A DNA stretch of 64,000 bases, taken from contig NW_020825354.1 of the NCBI RefSeq assembly GCF_003286085.1, forward strand, positions 496,001-560,000. The letters are read 5' to 3'. Source of the stretch: Drosophila persimilis. Taxonomy: Eukaryota; Arthropoda; Insecta; Diptera; Drosophilidae. This document shows, piece after piece, positions 1-12,041 of the stretch. The notes below the pieces were generated by a model. That model was given only the letters and a program-made list of their open reading frames with translations, made no database searches and had not been told where the DNA came from. The position numbers and the translations under genes were made by a program. How positions within the stretch are numbered: the first letter of the stretch is position 1; every line of letters begins with the position of its first letter.

Positions 1-562
1 CTAGCTTATCCATGTATTCTTATAATCGATGCCCTAAGCGACAAGAATCTAATTGATTTCCACTTTTCATGAGTTTTTAAAGATCATAGATCAAAGCATA
101 ATTCCCAGACGGTAAGCTTAATCTGTAAAGATTTCAAGGTCGTTTGAGAGCTGCATTCATTATCTTTTTAGAATTGGAAAGTTCTTTAAAGCCAGATATA
201 TTATACTCAAGTTTTTATTGGAAAAGGAAAGTTTACCCTAAAACAAATTTGAAAATTAAAATCATACGAATAATTCATTCATAAAATGTTGAGGCCCCAA
301 GCATATCAGAGAAAAGTTCGGTTCCTTCCATCTTCAAAAACTTCGATTCTGTTGCATTGTGTAATTTGTTCGGGAATCAGAATAAGTCTATGTCTTGGGG
401 AGAAAAAAGAAAGGAGAAAACCCCTCTTAATGGTGCAGGCTCTATGTGTTTGGATTTCTTTGATGTTTACTGCAGTTCGATTGCCCTTTTCTATGTGTTC
501 GTCTCTTAATGTTAAGTCCGAGTGACCGAGTAGCCCTGAAAATCGATGGCCGATATACTCAC
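1..562 (-). other. Intron of the Myb/SANT-like gene (left edge)
   Basis: The minus-strand exon to the right ends at a strong donor (GTGAGT, reading down from 562), so this stretch is read as intron. I see no acceptor-bounded coding segment on the minus strand. The 79-codon plus-strand frame at 286-525 has no promoter, splice or composition support. Confidence 0.5.
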
Positions 563-1590
563 TTCATGGATATGTTGTTGTCGTTGTTGTTATTGGTCTG
601 ATGGTGCAAGTTGAGGGCTCCATTGCAGTCCTTCTCGTAGTCGGGCGCTTCGACGGTGTCATCCATGTGCCCATGACTATGACCATGACCCAGACCATGG
701 CCCAGGCCAAGACCATGCCCCAGACCATGGACGTGTCCATGATGATGATCCTTAAATGCAGCATTCTGTGGCTCGTCGTCCTCGTCCTCGTCCGGCGGAA
801 GCTGGACACAGCCGCCATTGCTCAGGTGCAGTTCATGGCTCCGCTTCTGGGCGGCCACGGCAGCGGCAGCAGCGGCGGCCGCCACAGCCCCAGCCACATG
901 CAGCTGAAGGGGATTGGGGTTGTCGTCGTAGACGCCGGCAGGCATGCCCACCGTCAGCCCGTTGCCGTTGGAGCAGGGCACCTCGCTCAGCTGCGTCTCA
1001 ACAAAGTGGTTGGGCAGGAAGCGCTCCAGCTTGCTGGCCCCACTCTGCGACGAGTCCGTGGAGTGTGCATGGCTCTGGCTGAGGCTCTGCAGCAGGTTGT
1101 GCTGGTGGGGCGTCAGATTGTCCTTGTTCAGCAGGACGCCGAGCTCGGCTGCCTGCCGTCGGCGCTGATAGTACGATAGCTCGTTGTGATTCTTGGAAAT
1201 GAGCGCCAGGCGCTTGCCGTTGGAGCCCCAGCACTCGCCGCGCTGCTCCTCGATCTCCTTGAACAGGAACATGTACGGCCAGTTGCGACGCACGTGGCGC
1301 TCCGGATTCTTCTTCAGCTGCGTGTAGATCTTCTTGAGGTTCTCGTACCGGTTGCAGCACTGCTTGGCCGTCCGCTTGCGGGCACTGAACCGGTTCAGAA
1401 CCTCGGCCACCATCTCCCACACGCTGGCATGGTTCTTCCGGTTCGACTGGAACGCGCTCTGTATCCGCTCCGACTTCACAATATTCAGCAGTGCCACCGA
1501 CTCTGGCACATTGAAGTAGCTTTCCGGTGTGCGCGGCGCCCGCTGGTGGTGATAGTTGCTAGTCGTCACTGGGGGTGGGTTCTTCGTCTC
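563..1590 (-). CDS. Internal coding exon of a Myb/SANT-like (trihelix) DNA-binding protein
   Basis: Likely a sequence-specific nuclear DNA-binding protein. The exon starts after a good acceptor (tttacag, ending at 1591) in phase 0 and encodes 342 full codons plus two bases. Roughly residues 29-115 of the exon form a Myb/SANT-like helix bundle, with spaced Trp and aromatic residues (SVWEMVAEVL, AKQCCNRYENLKK, RRNWPYMFLFKEIEEQ) typical of Drosophila trihelix/MADF-type factors. Low-complexity parts follow: an alanine run, an acidic patch (DEDEDDE), a His/Gly tandem stretch and an Asn-rich end. An apparent TGA at 559-561 is probably intronic, because the donor GTGAGT starts at 562 and interrupts the preceding Lys codon. 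First and last exons are not identified: the first lies to the right of 1590 and the last probably left of the window. Domain class is fairly sure; the exact orthologue is unknown. Confidence 0.8.
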
Positions 1591-4500
1591 CTGTAAAGAC
1601 CGGTGATCGGCGATCGATGGTGAGGATTGGTTATTGCTTGCACTTTTACAATAATAATAAATGTGGCGTAAATTTCTCTCTAACTGATTTGATCTCCGAT
1701 TTTCCAAGGATTGTTCGGGTTTGTAGATTTTATTTCTACATAGTATAAAAGAGAGCAATTCTTCCGTATACAGATTCTGCCTTCTTACTAATCAAACTAA
1801 TGGTTTAAATATTACTGGTTGGTTATAGGAACTTGTGGATCCCTTCCATCACTGAAATCAAACATATTGTGTCGGATCGGATTTAAGTGTAGTATTTTCA
1901 GATTTCACTATCTCCAACTATTGGATTCCTCTTGCCTTTATCTTTGAATGTTTTGAAATAATTCTGTTATATCTGCCGAAAATGGTATCTATGGTGTTGT
2001 ATTATGAGTAAGGCACAACATGTCGCTGAAATGGGAACCTCCCCAAATCAGACATTTCTGGAATGTAGTAGATACACACTTTATAAGGTTGTATTTCTGT
2101 ACTTATTTTGCATTCAACAAATGTGGAAAACATTTTTATTGGGATGTAAAAGAGAAAGCACTTCAGAAACTCTAAAATATACGACGTACAATCGATCTGA
2201 TTATAAAATTACACAGATCCTTATGAGTACAATCGATCGAAGGGAAACAGCCTTGAAGGAAATGAAATCCCTTATTATTTCTAGAGAGTATTTTATTTCA
2301 AATACCCAACCCAAGTTTGTTATTTCCTACTGAACAAAGTTTATTATTTTTTTATTTTTATCATGTAAAAATGTTAAATTGAACTGTGTACTTCTCTATC
2401 ATTTAATGTGGCTCCTGGTAAAACGCGCGTTTTTTATTTTATTGTGTTTTAACAAAAAAAAAAAAACAAAAACAATCGCTTTGAAGCCGAATTGAAATTC
2501 TCTAAAAATCCAAATTGTTTGGAAATTGGTAATTTCTTATCTGACAATTTTCATCGAAATGTCATGCACTGTTTTTCGGAATATCTTTTAGAGTAAACAT
2601 ATGTGTGCATATGTATGTATACATAGATCTACATACGCATAGTATGTATGTACATACGTACGTACATCTGATTGGTTGAAGATCAGTCATCTCATGGTTA
2701 TTTCTGAGAAATACGAGTATGACTAACCCACGTCAAAGTCCAAGCAGTTTTCGGCCATCATTACGGAGCGTATTATATATCACATTAATGTGCATGCATA
2801 GATCGGCGATCTCAATCTCCGTTTTATACCCTGAAACTGTAACTGTAAATGCAACTGCAACTGTATTTGGCATTGGATTTTCTAGCATTCCTGTCCGAAC
2901 CGAACCGATCTTTAAATGGCTCTCTCAGAATCCTCTCTCTTGCTCATGTATCTCTCTCTCGCTCTCTCTCTCTCTCGCACACCGTATTTTCCTCTCTGTT
3001 TTGCTCTCTCTTCTGCTCACTTCATTCATCTTTGCTTACCATTTGAGAATTTTTGTTGTAGTCAGCAGCTTTTTCGTTGCTCCTCCTTCCTCCTGCCACC
3101 CACCCGTTTTTGCTGCCGTAGGCGTTACGCTGAGATCTCTTCTTATTTGCTCTCTTTATCTTTATCTGTTTTTATCTGTGTGTTTGTGTGTGTGTACGGG
3201 CTTTACGCTTTTAAATGGTTCCCCAATTTATCTTGTAATGGCGGCTCCTGCCACTGTTGATGCAGTGTTCCTCTTCTCCTTGATGCTTTTGTCTAGCGGC
3301 ATTGGCATTTCAAAATTGGTAAAACGGTTCTTTGCGGTAACCACAAGTAACGGCTATTTTATGCACTTTTCGGCCTACAAAAATGACACCGCGAATGGAA
3401 TGGAACGGAAGAGAACATCAGAAATCGCACTTGCAGCAAAAAAAGAATAAACACACAAAACCGAAAACAGAAAACAGAAAAACAGAACACCAAAACTGAA
3501 TCAGAGACAGAGACGGAGACGGAGACTAAAAAGAAACAACAACTGAAAAGGGAATAAACGGGCGAATAAAGGCGATTTTTGTACTTGTGTACTTCTTTGT
3601 TGTTGTTGTTTTTCTGTTGTCTTTGTTGCTGTTGTTGTTGTGGTTGGTGTTGGTGTTACTCGGATTTCGTTATTTCGTTGTTGACAACAAACCCCGACAC
3701 GACTATTAATATTTAGAAGTTAACCTTTTAGCCTCAGACGGCGGCTCATCGGCTACGGACACGGGCAGCAGAGTCGACAAAAAACAAAAAAAAAAGAAAC
3801 AGAACAGCTACAAAAATAAATCACAAAAAAATTATATGCACATGTGCCCCTGTTTATACCATTGTACATACAAATGTACTTGTATAGCTGTACAATGTAC
3901 TTGCATATGTATGTATGTATGTATGTACTGTGCATCTGCTGTTAGACACTGGGCTTTTGCCGCTTGTCCCTGCCTTACGCGCGCTCTTACGGTCTTACGG
4001 TCACGATCCTCCTGCACTGACGGCTCACGGTCTTTCAATTCCAGGTTCTTCACGACCTCAAACGTATTTTTTTCCATACGCTAAAGTTCGATCCTCCATT
4101 GACAAACTCGCTTCGGTTCACTCACGCACATTTGATTGCCTTCGCTTAGAGCTGTACGGGTGCAGTTTGTCTTTTGTGTGTATCTTTATATTCGGGCACT
4201 GTATTCCATATCCCCCATTCGCTTTAGTTAGCGGTACTCCACTCACGAGCTTCCTTTTTATCCCCACCACACACTCACGCGCACTTTCTTAGAGTCTTTC
4301 ACTCAAACATGTTGGATTGCAATTGCAATTCGCTTGCTTCTGATAGGGGGGACTGGGGCTGGGGGACTATCGTAAGGGGGGTATTGATCCGATCGATGTA
4401 GGAGTATGCGTTGTCTTGATCCAACTAGCCAACTAAAAACTAACCAAACCAAACAACAACGAAACTGAAACTGAACTTTTTCGTGGCGATCCCGTAGTCG

Positions 4501-4900
4501 ATACTAACGGCGGTCGAGTGCACACACACACAAACGTACACTCGAGCGCACATGTGCACACACCAGCACACACATTCACATGGTGCTACGGTCGTTAGGC
4601 GGACGAAGACGCCGCCGCACGCTCGGTCCGACCACAAGCACTCTCCTCTTTCTTTCGGTGCTGCCTGCCGCTGCCTGCTCTAACTTAGTAGATTGCGCGA
4701 GGGAGAGGGAGATGAGGAGAAGAGGCGGTACGGCACTGCTTCTACACTGCTTCTACACTGCTGGTGCTCTCTTGCACATGTGTTGCGCATTCATACGTGT
4801 GCGTGAGAGTATATAAATATACATAAATACATATGTATGTATGAACCGCTACTTATAGAATCGGGCAGAGAAGAGACGACTGCGGGCTGCCAGAATCTCT
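1591..4900. other. Noncoding: upstream intron/leader region of the Myb-like gene
   Basis: No coding exon could be supported here. The stretch holds A/T-rich sequence, a CT-rich microsatellite around 2,930-2,985, a (TATG)n run at 3,907-3,928, and from about 3,450 to 4,650 low-complexity A- and GT-rich sequence resembling Drosophila 5' leaders (for example the repeated TTCAGTTTCAGTTTCG on the minus strand near 4,455-4,480). The missing 5' exon of the minus-strand gene may start in this zone, but no start codon with a phase-0 donor was found. Confidence 0.4.
3907..3928. repeat. (TATG)n microsatellite
   Basis: Tandem tetranucleotide, about 5 copies, in noncoding DNA. The same motif recurs at 2,610-2,665, 22,760-22,795 and 32,681-32,735. 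Confidence 0.85.
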
Positions 4901-5078
4901 GAGATTCCAATTCCAACAATCTCTCAGCCATAAGAGCAGGGGAAACAGTTACTCCGATTCCGATTCCGATTCCTACTTCAGGAACAGCAAAAGCAGCGGT
5001 GCATCTCCCTTAGCAATCTCTCATTCTCTCTCTCTCTGATCATATGTAGGTGTGTGTGTGTGTACGCGCGCTGGGGGT

Positions 5079-5124
5079 GGGGCTAGGGCTAGGGCTAGGG
5101 CTAGGGCTAGGGCTAGGGCTAGGG
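5079..5124 (+). repeat. (GGGCTA)n tandem array, about 7.5 copies
   Basis: Near-perfect 6-bp repeat GGGCTA. It resembles variant telomere repeats of other insects, but Drosophila does not use telomerase, so it is treated as a local satellite. Confidence 0.95.
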
Positions 5125-8053
5125 ACCAGGGACAAGGCACCAGGGATGTATGATCGGCCAAATGGGAAAAATCGTAGCCTAAAAATAGATCAAAGTATGC
5201 AGTAGAGGCACCCCAAGTGGATCCGAACTGTTTTCCATTCTGACTATTGGGTTGATGATCTTTGGGCAGCGTCGAGCGATGATGAACCACAGCTCGAGAA
5301 ACATACATAGATACATGGATTTAGCAGGATACAATACTCGTATGTATACGAGTATATTCCTCTAGCCATCATGAAGCAAACTTCAATAACTTCACAAAAG
5401 GATGATCGCAGAATGGATCAGACATAATGATAATGATTCGTCGGAAAACATTTAAAGAGAATTAGATCGTCTAAAATACTATAAACTGTATATATACAGC
5501 TTTGAAGTGGAAGATAATTCTACAGATCCACTTATCCTATTGGATACATGCACAAAAACATTCTGATAATGATTCAAGTGGAACACCTAGTAGAACGAAT
5601 AGAAAGAGTTGAATCCAATGAAAGATCACGATTAAAAGGAACATTATTGATCCGACAGGATAATACATATTTTTTTTAATACATATGTACATATGATGTT
5701 CATGAATCATACAAAAACTTAATTTTTCTTGGAATACATATGTGACCAGCTTAGAAATAGAAGATCATTGTGATCATGTATCCATATAACGATCATGATT
5801 CAAGCGAAATTTCTAAAAGACAATGTCGATTAGGTTAAACTACATACATACATATATGTACGATCACGACTAAAGAGGGGATTTTAACATTAAAACAGAC
5901 GAAAGTTAGAACAATTCAAAGCCAGTTTTCGTTTCGGAAGATCTTCTCAAGGAACACACAGGATGCAGTACAATATCAACAAATATCGTTCTTAGAAACT
6001 CAAATCGATGATATAACAATATATGTATGGATCCTTTTAAGTGACTGGGCGTGAGCAAAGTTCCCAACGTTATCCAAATGGGATCGAGTAGGTAAGGAAT
6101 TAGTAGGTAGAGTACGTATTTACGAGTATATAGATAAGTAGATGCTGATGTATGCATGGTGAGCGATCGTCGATCGGGCAAATGTTTATACATAAAATAA
6201 AATTACAGGCGGCCTCGCTTTGCCAACCAGTCGTTATTTTGTCTTGGGGTCTCGTTTCGCACCTTTGACACCTCTATGTCGCCTTTCCGCCTCCATCCCT
6301 CTTCCATGCGTGTGTCTGGCGATTTTCATTGATTATTTTGTGGCGGCTATTGCTTGGATTCACGATCTACCGATCGCTGAATCCATGGAGAATGCTCTAA
6401 TGACTTTTGAAATCGTTTGACTTTCGTTTGGGAGCGTTGAGATCGTTGAACGGTGAATTTGGATGGGGATGGGGATGTGGCGTACAACTTTTACTCATGG
6501 CCCCACCGTTATTTTTAATTTTTAGAACATACGTACAAATGTATTTGTACCACACACACATACAAAAATATATGTAAGATACTCGCATACAGACAAAGAG
6601 ACTGGCAACGATCGTATTCTATTTGTAATCCAAAATAAGTGTATGTATCTGTATCTGCATCCGTACTATGCGGTTCGCCTTACGATTTCTCGTTGCCCAC
6701 TCTCTTTGGGACTAATTTTCGTTATACTTGGTATAATTTTGTTCGGTTCGTAATTTCTGTTCATCTTTTGTGCTGTGCTCTCGTCGGGTACGGACCTCAG
6801 ATCTGGAGCGCCTTGTAAATGGAAATACTATTCGTTGTATACTTGCTTCCTATTCCGATTGCTTTTCAAAAAGTATTTGAATCCAAAAAAATGATCACCA
6901 ATCTGCCTCTCTGCCGCTCTTTCTCTCTCTTTCTCTCCCCGCTCTCTATGCGAGTTCTGAGCGTAGTTACGATAATCTCTGTACCCCCAAACAATGTTAG
7001 GCGGGGTTATCTCTGGCCAAATGAGCTATCACTGCAGTTTGGTTGGTTAGCTCGCCCGTAGACTCGACTCGACTGCGGATCGAGAGGCTAGTAAGAGGCA
7101 AACTACTCTCTTCGAGCACACATATTTATATATTTATAACGTATAGTTAGGTTAAGATCTAGTGCCTGGTTCCTTGGTTACAGGAAGGAATAAATCTTGA
7201 GATGAATATTAGAGACTATGAATTCTGTTAAAATAGTTGCTTATCATTTAAAAAGGACAGCTCTTCACAGAAGATGATTCGAACGTATCGTTTCTGCTAT
7301 GATTATCGTTTTTCTAAGATAAGCAATTAGTTTTGACCTCCTTCCAATTATTTATTTAACTTTGAAACTTGAAAAATATATTCTAAGTAATGTTTTTTCA
7401 TTCTTGAATTTTGAAAATCGTTTTCTTAGAATATTACCTATTTAATATTGATCTTTAAAACTTAAACCTTTGCGTGTCAAGTCTACAAATAGAGAAAGTA
7501 CATTTTGTTTCAAATTACTTTTGATCATATAATTGTAATACCTATGGTGTTTCGAGCTAAGCCTATGACTCTGAGATATTTGCTTATCGCTAACTTATAG
7601 AGTTATTCCCTTTATCGGACTTGTTACCATTTTGTGTATACTATTCACTCGTAAACACATATGTGAGTAATATATAGTATAAGATTAATGTATTTTTTTC
7701 CTCATTCCCTCATTGACCGTGCCAAGTTTCTTTTTCTGCTGCATGTATCTGTATCTGGGGCCATTGTGCAGAGTGTAAGCATCTCAGTATCTTTGCGTTT
7801 TATAGCTATTGGTTTTTGGTCGTTTCTCGTTATATTCCGCTGCTCTGAATGTCGGCCGCTTTCCGTTTTGAAACGAAAATGAGTACAGGGGTTATTTTTA
7901 GAACTAAAATTTTCTTGATTTTTCACTCGTTAACATTGCTTACGCTCCGTTGTGTAGTTGCCGTCCGGGCCACCGCCACCCCGACCCGACCCGGCATCGT
8001 CTTCGTCTTTGCCTTTGCCTTTGCCTCCGTCACGATCGTGGCTGTATGGCTGT

Positions 8054-8150
8054 ATGTCTGACTCTGAATCTGTATGTCTGCATCTGTAACTGTATCTGTA
8101 TCTGTAGCTGTATCTGCATCTGTATCTGTAGCTGTATCTGGGTCTGATGC
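8054..8150 (+). repeat. Degenerate TGTATC / TGTAGC hexamer repeat
   Basis: Roughly 15 tandem hexamers varying around CTGTAT, CTGCAT and CTGTAG. Noncoding microsatellite. Confidence 0.85.
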
Positions 8151-8376
8151 TTTCAACAGGGACTGTAAGATCTCCCCCTCCCCCCACCCCCGCCAATGGC
8201 AACTTAAGTAACATTAGTTTCGATAGTTTCACGCAGACACAAACATGTGTACGGGGACCGACGGACTGGCAGATGGACTGATGAGTGAATGCATGTGGCG
8301 GATTCACATGGGCGCCGATGCTCTTGCAAGAACAGCCAGTTTTTTGTATCTCCTCTAGAGATCGTCGAACGTCGAA

Positions 8377-8392
8377 CGTTGAACGTTCAACG
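8377..8392. repeat. 16-bp perfect palindrome in an AACGTCG-type cluster
   Basis: CGTTGAACGTTCAACG is a perfect palindrome. It sits in a run of four or five GTCGAAC/GTTGAAC half-sites (8,363-8,398). It could be a clustered dimeric factor site or a small satellite. Confidence 0.7.
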
Positions 8393-10665
8393 TCGAACAT
8401 AGACGGGGGAACGTTTCAGCGAACGTTGTATGCCAACCAATGACGACGCCAGCGACGAGTATATAAGATTTATAGTTGCTATTTTTAAAAACGGCATATT
8501 AACAATCGTAGGCTAGGGATCGGAACAGTACCGAACTGAGCCGAACCGATCCGAAGAGCTATAAACTGGTGGCCAGAGCGAGATGTACAGAATTCAAATT
8601 CGTATAACGAACGTTACATGGGCCGCGATCGTGGATGGAGTGTCTGTGTGACTGCGCCCCTGCCTCTGGGGCTGTAAGTTTATTGAACTCTGTTCTTCGG
8701 TCTAAAAACGCGCTGAAGAACCCCAAACATCAACTTATAATATTTTTTAAAATAGTCTCTTAAGTCTCAGTCTTTTTGTTTCCTTTGAATTTATGCAACT
8801 GTTGAAGAGAGTCCTCAAGGGGTTTTTCTTCAGAAAGCAATGTTTCAAAATGCTCAGGTTTCCAAAATAATTCAACAGAAGAAACGGCAATTATAGCATA
8901 GAAAAACACAATGTTTTTATTGTAAATTTTCGTAGAAAAAATTACATGAACAGGATTATCAAGTTTATGAAGAAAACTCTTTGATTAAATGATGAAAAGG
9001 TTTTGAAAATTCTGTTAACATTGATCCTAATTGAAGCTAAGAACATACGTACATATGTACATTTGAGAAATGTAAAAAATGAGAAAAAAACGATAACTAT
9101 TTAAAAAAGAAATTACATACGAATTGGTATCCTATTTATTATGCATATAAGGACTTTTATCGCCTATCCGTAGCTAAAATCGGAATGACATATTTTAGGC
9201 TGTATTGATTAAAATAATTCTCAAGCCTTTGTCTGAAACAATTTTCATTGAAGTGAAAATTTCGAATCCGACGACCTATTCTTCATTGAAAAATCATGCA
9301 AAATTCTGTATACTCAAGCTTCATACGAATCTAAATATAAGACATTAATGCACTTCTACTTGCACTTCTACATCAAATAATTTATCTAAATTTACCAAAA
9401 ATTCGGCTCGAATTGAATCTGAATAGAAATTTGCGTATAAGTTGCTTCCATGGGATTATTATTTGTATAAAAGCAAAGAAACTCCCGCATAAGAAGCTCT
9501 GGCATATGAAAAAATCGTCAAATCATCAGAAAAAATGCCAATGGCACAGTTATTTTTCTTTTATCTGAGATATTCGCCCTGGGGAACGACAGCTGAATAG
9601 AACGAAAGAAATCTATCTGCATACAAGAACCGCCATCTAGCGGCCAAGCCAACCAGCGGAATACGCCACAACCACGCCACACCGCACCACTCAACACATC
9701 GTGCACGGGGACGATTATCCCCTCCTCCATGGGATGGGGATGGAGCGGCTTTGAGCAGCGCCGACTGTAAATTGGTTAACGGTAACAACAAAAGGCTGGC
9801 AATCAGATTGCAACTTTTGTGGGGATAAAGGGCAGGAGGGGGGGGAGTGCTGATAAGAGTGCTTTCGTGTGAGTGCATAGGAGAGCGAGTGGGGTAAGGG
9901 TAGGCGGCAGCGAGGTAGTGGTAACAGGTGCAGACGCATAAGCTTCTTGGCCTTCTTGCTTCTTGCATGATACACTCAGATAACGGGAGCAGCTCTGGCT
10001 GCTGGTACAACATCAGGTCTCTGGGGGAACATGTGTATTTACATACACATTTACGAGTGTGTACGCTTGTACATATCCTTGAGAAGAGGGGCTTTCGACA
10101 CACTCTATTACTTACTCACACAAACAGTCGCACACTTAAAAGCATTGGACAAAAAGCGAAAGTACAAACGCCTACGCAAACGTGCAAGGGAGAGAGAGGG
10201 AGTCAAGTTTGTGCGTCTGCGCTCTTTCTGGTTGCACTTTCCATTGCCTACATTCGTGCGTGAACTAGAAAGAGAGGGCGGGAGTGGGGTGTGCGCCGGT
10301 GACCGCGTGTTTGTGTTTGAGTGTGTGTGTGTGCGCTTCAGAGAGGAGAAATCGAAAGTTGTGAAACTTGTAGCTTTTGGGGCAGAGTAAACTCTGTTAT
10401 AGATACAGGAAGTCAAGATGTATTTGCATGAGGTGAGTCATTGTTAAGCGATCTTGTAAAGGTTGCTTGGCACATAGAGAGACAGAGAGAGAGGGAGTGG
10501 GAGATAGGGAGGCAGACTGAGAAACAGTATATTGAGCTCCTGGGAGCGGAAATTGTTTCACCTTGAATAAATATGTCTTGCAGGAAGTTGTTAGCTGGCG
10601 TTGCCAGATCGTGGATGCTATCTCCCAACTCCCATGCAGCCTGGCAACGTTGCTCCGTCACAACT

Positions 10666-10687
10666 ACACACACACACACACACACAC
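10666..10687. repeat. (CA)n microsatellite
   Basis: Eleven AC dinucleotides. Similar CA/GT runs occur near 20,693, 50,878, 51,045 and 60,355. Confidence 0.9.
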
Positions 10688-11040
10688 TCCCATACACAAT
10701 GTAACGAAAGCTCTTTCAAAGGCCAAAAGCGAAAGAAGAAGAAGCAGCAACACCAGCAGAAGGAGCAGAAGCAGTAGCAGCCACAAGAACTCGAACCGAA
10801 CACATTTTTTTCTTCTTTATTCTTCATCGGAAAAAAAGCGATACACACGGAAAACCTGGCCACCATTCATTCACCGTATACCGAGGCGAGAAGCAAAGGC
10901 CAATCCGCCAGTACCCGCGCAGTAACCAGAAAAGCGTGGTTCAAAATTCTTTTTTTTTAACGCCATAAAAAAAATATTTAAGTTAATTATTTAATTTTGT
11001 TGTTGAATGAGAACCGCAGCCGTAGGCTTTTATATTATTA

Positions 11041-12041
11041 TGTTTGTTTGTGTGTGTGACTTTGTGCGTGTGCAACGGTGAAAAAATAGTACATCTATTT
11101 GCATTTTGCATTCGTGTGTGTGCCAGTGCGTGTGTGTGTGTGTTTGTGAGCCACGTGAAGGTAAAGGCGCGCCAACAACACCAATTGACAGCGAGGAAAG
11201 AACGGTGGGGACAAGTCAGCGGACAGAGTCCGAAGGGCAGCGGGCGGCCAAAGGTAGAGAAAGTGCGAAAGAGAGAGAGAGAGAGAGGGAGAGAGACAGG
11301 ACAGTGTTGGGCAGAGCAAAAACTGAAAACGAAACTGAACAGAAAGTGAAAATTTGCCTAACGTTGAAAAGTGAAACAGAAGGAGAAGGGTGGAATCCTT
11401 CATTGTAAAACTGTTGAATATAGAATGACGTTGCAGAGAGAAATTAATGTGGAAAATAGCAAAAAAGCAACAGTAGCGGAACCACCAGCACGATTAACTA
11501 TAAGCCTATCGTCAGCGTCAGCAGCGAGCGAAGGAACTGTAGCAGCAGCAGGAGCAGCGAGAACAACAGAAGAAGCAACAGCAACATCAAGAAGCTCACC
11601 ACGCAAGCAGAGATAAAGAGAAGGAGGCCAGGACAGGACAGAACAGGACAGGAGAGCAGTAGCAGGCGAAAAGAAGCAGTGGGAGAACTAGTGGGGAAAC
11701 ACTAAAGGGAGAACAAGAGGATATATATATGTATATATGAAGAGCTACAGCCAGAACCGGAAGAAGTGAAAGAGAAGCCTACGGAAATCCCAGAAGAAAC
11801 AGCGCTGGCAGCAGAAGATCAGCAGCACAGCCAACGTCAACGTCAGCGTCAGCGTCAAGTGCAACAGCGAGCGAAACACGTCACGAACAAAAACAACAAA
11901 AATTAGCACCTATCACTGCTTGCTCTTTACCGTTCGATTGCTGGTGCTGTTGCTGGGTCAAAGCAGTTGTACGCATCGCATCTGATAACTGTTAAACATT
12001 TGGCTAGCGGCGCTGGAAGGGAGGGAAGCAAGAAGAACGAA
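11041..12041 (+). other. Probable 5' leader of the amino acid transporter
   Basis: A-rich sequence with GA repeats (11,271-11,294), poor in coding signal and typical of long Drosophila 5' UTRs, runs up to the start codon at 12,042. No TATA box or clear initiator was identified, so the transcription start is not placed. The extent is inferred. Confidence 0.35.

Larger units (their letters stand above)
4901..11040. other. Noncoding intergenic DNA
   Basis: Between the minus-strand Myb-like gene and the plus-strand transporter. Contains simple repeats (GGGCTA array at 5,079, TGTATC-type repeat at 8,054-8,150, CA run at 10,666-10,687) and AT-rich DNA. Short open frames are all low complexity or lack splice and start support. 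No RNA gene was recognised. Confidence 0.5.

Noticed and set aside
559..561. TGA as the end of the Myb-like protein
   Set aside because: Overlaps a strong GTGAGT donor, so it is better explained as intron.
601..1179. 192-codon plus-strand frame
   Set aside because: Antisense shadow of the Myb-like exon created by its GC-rich repeats.
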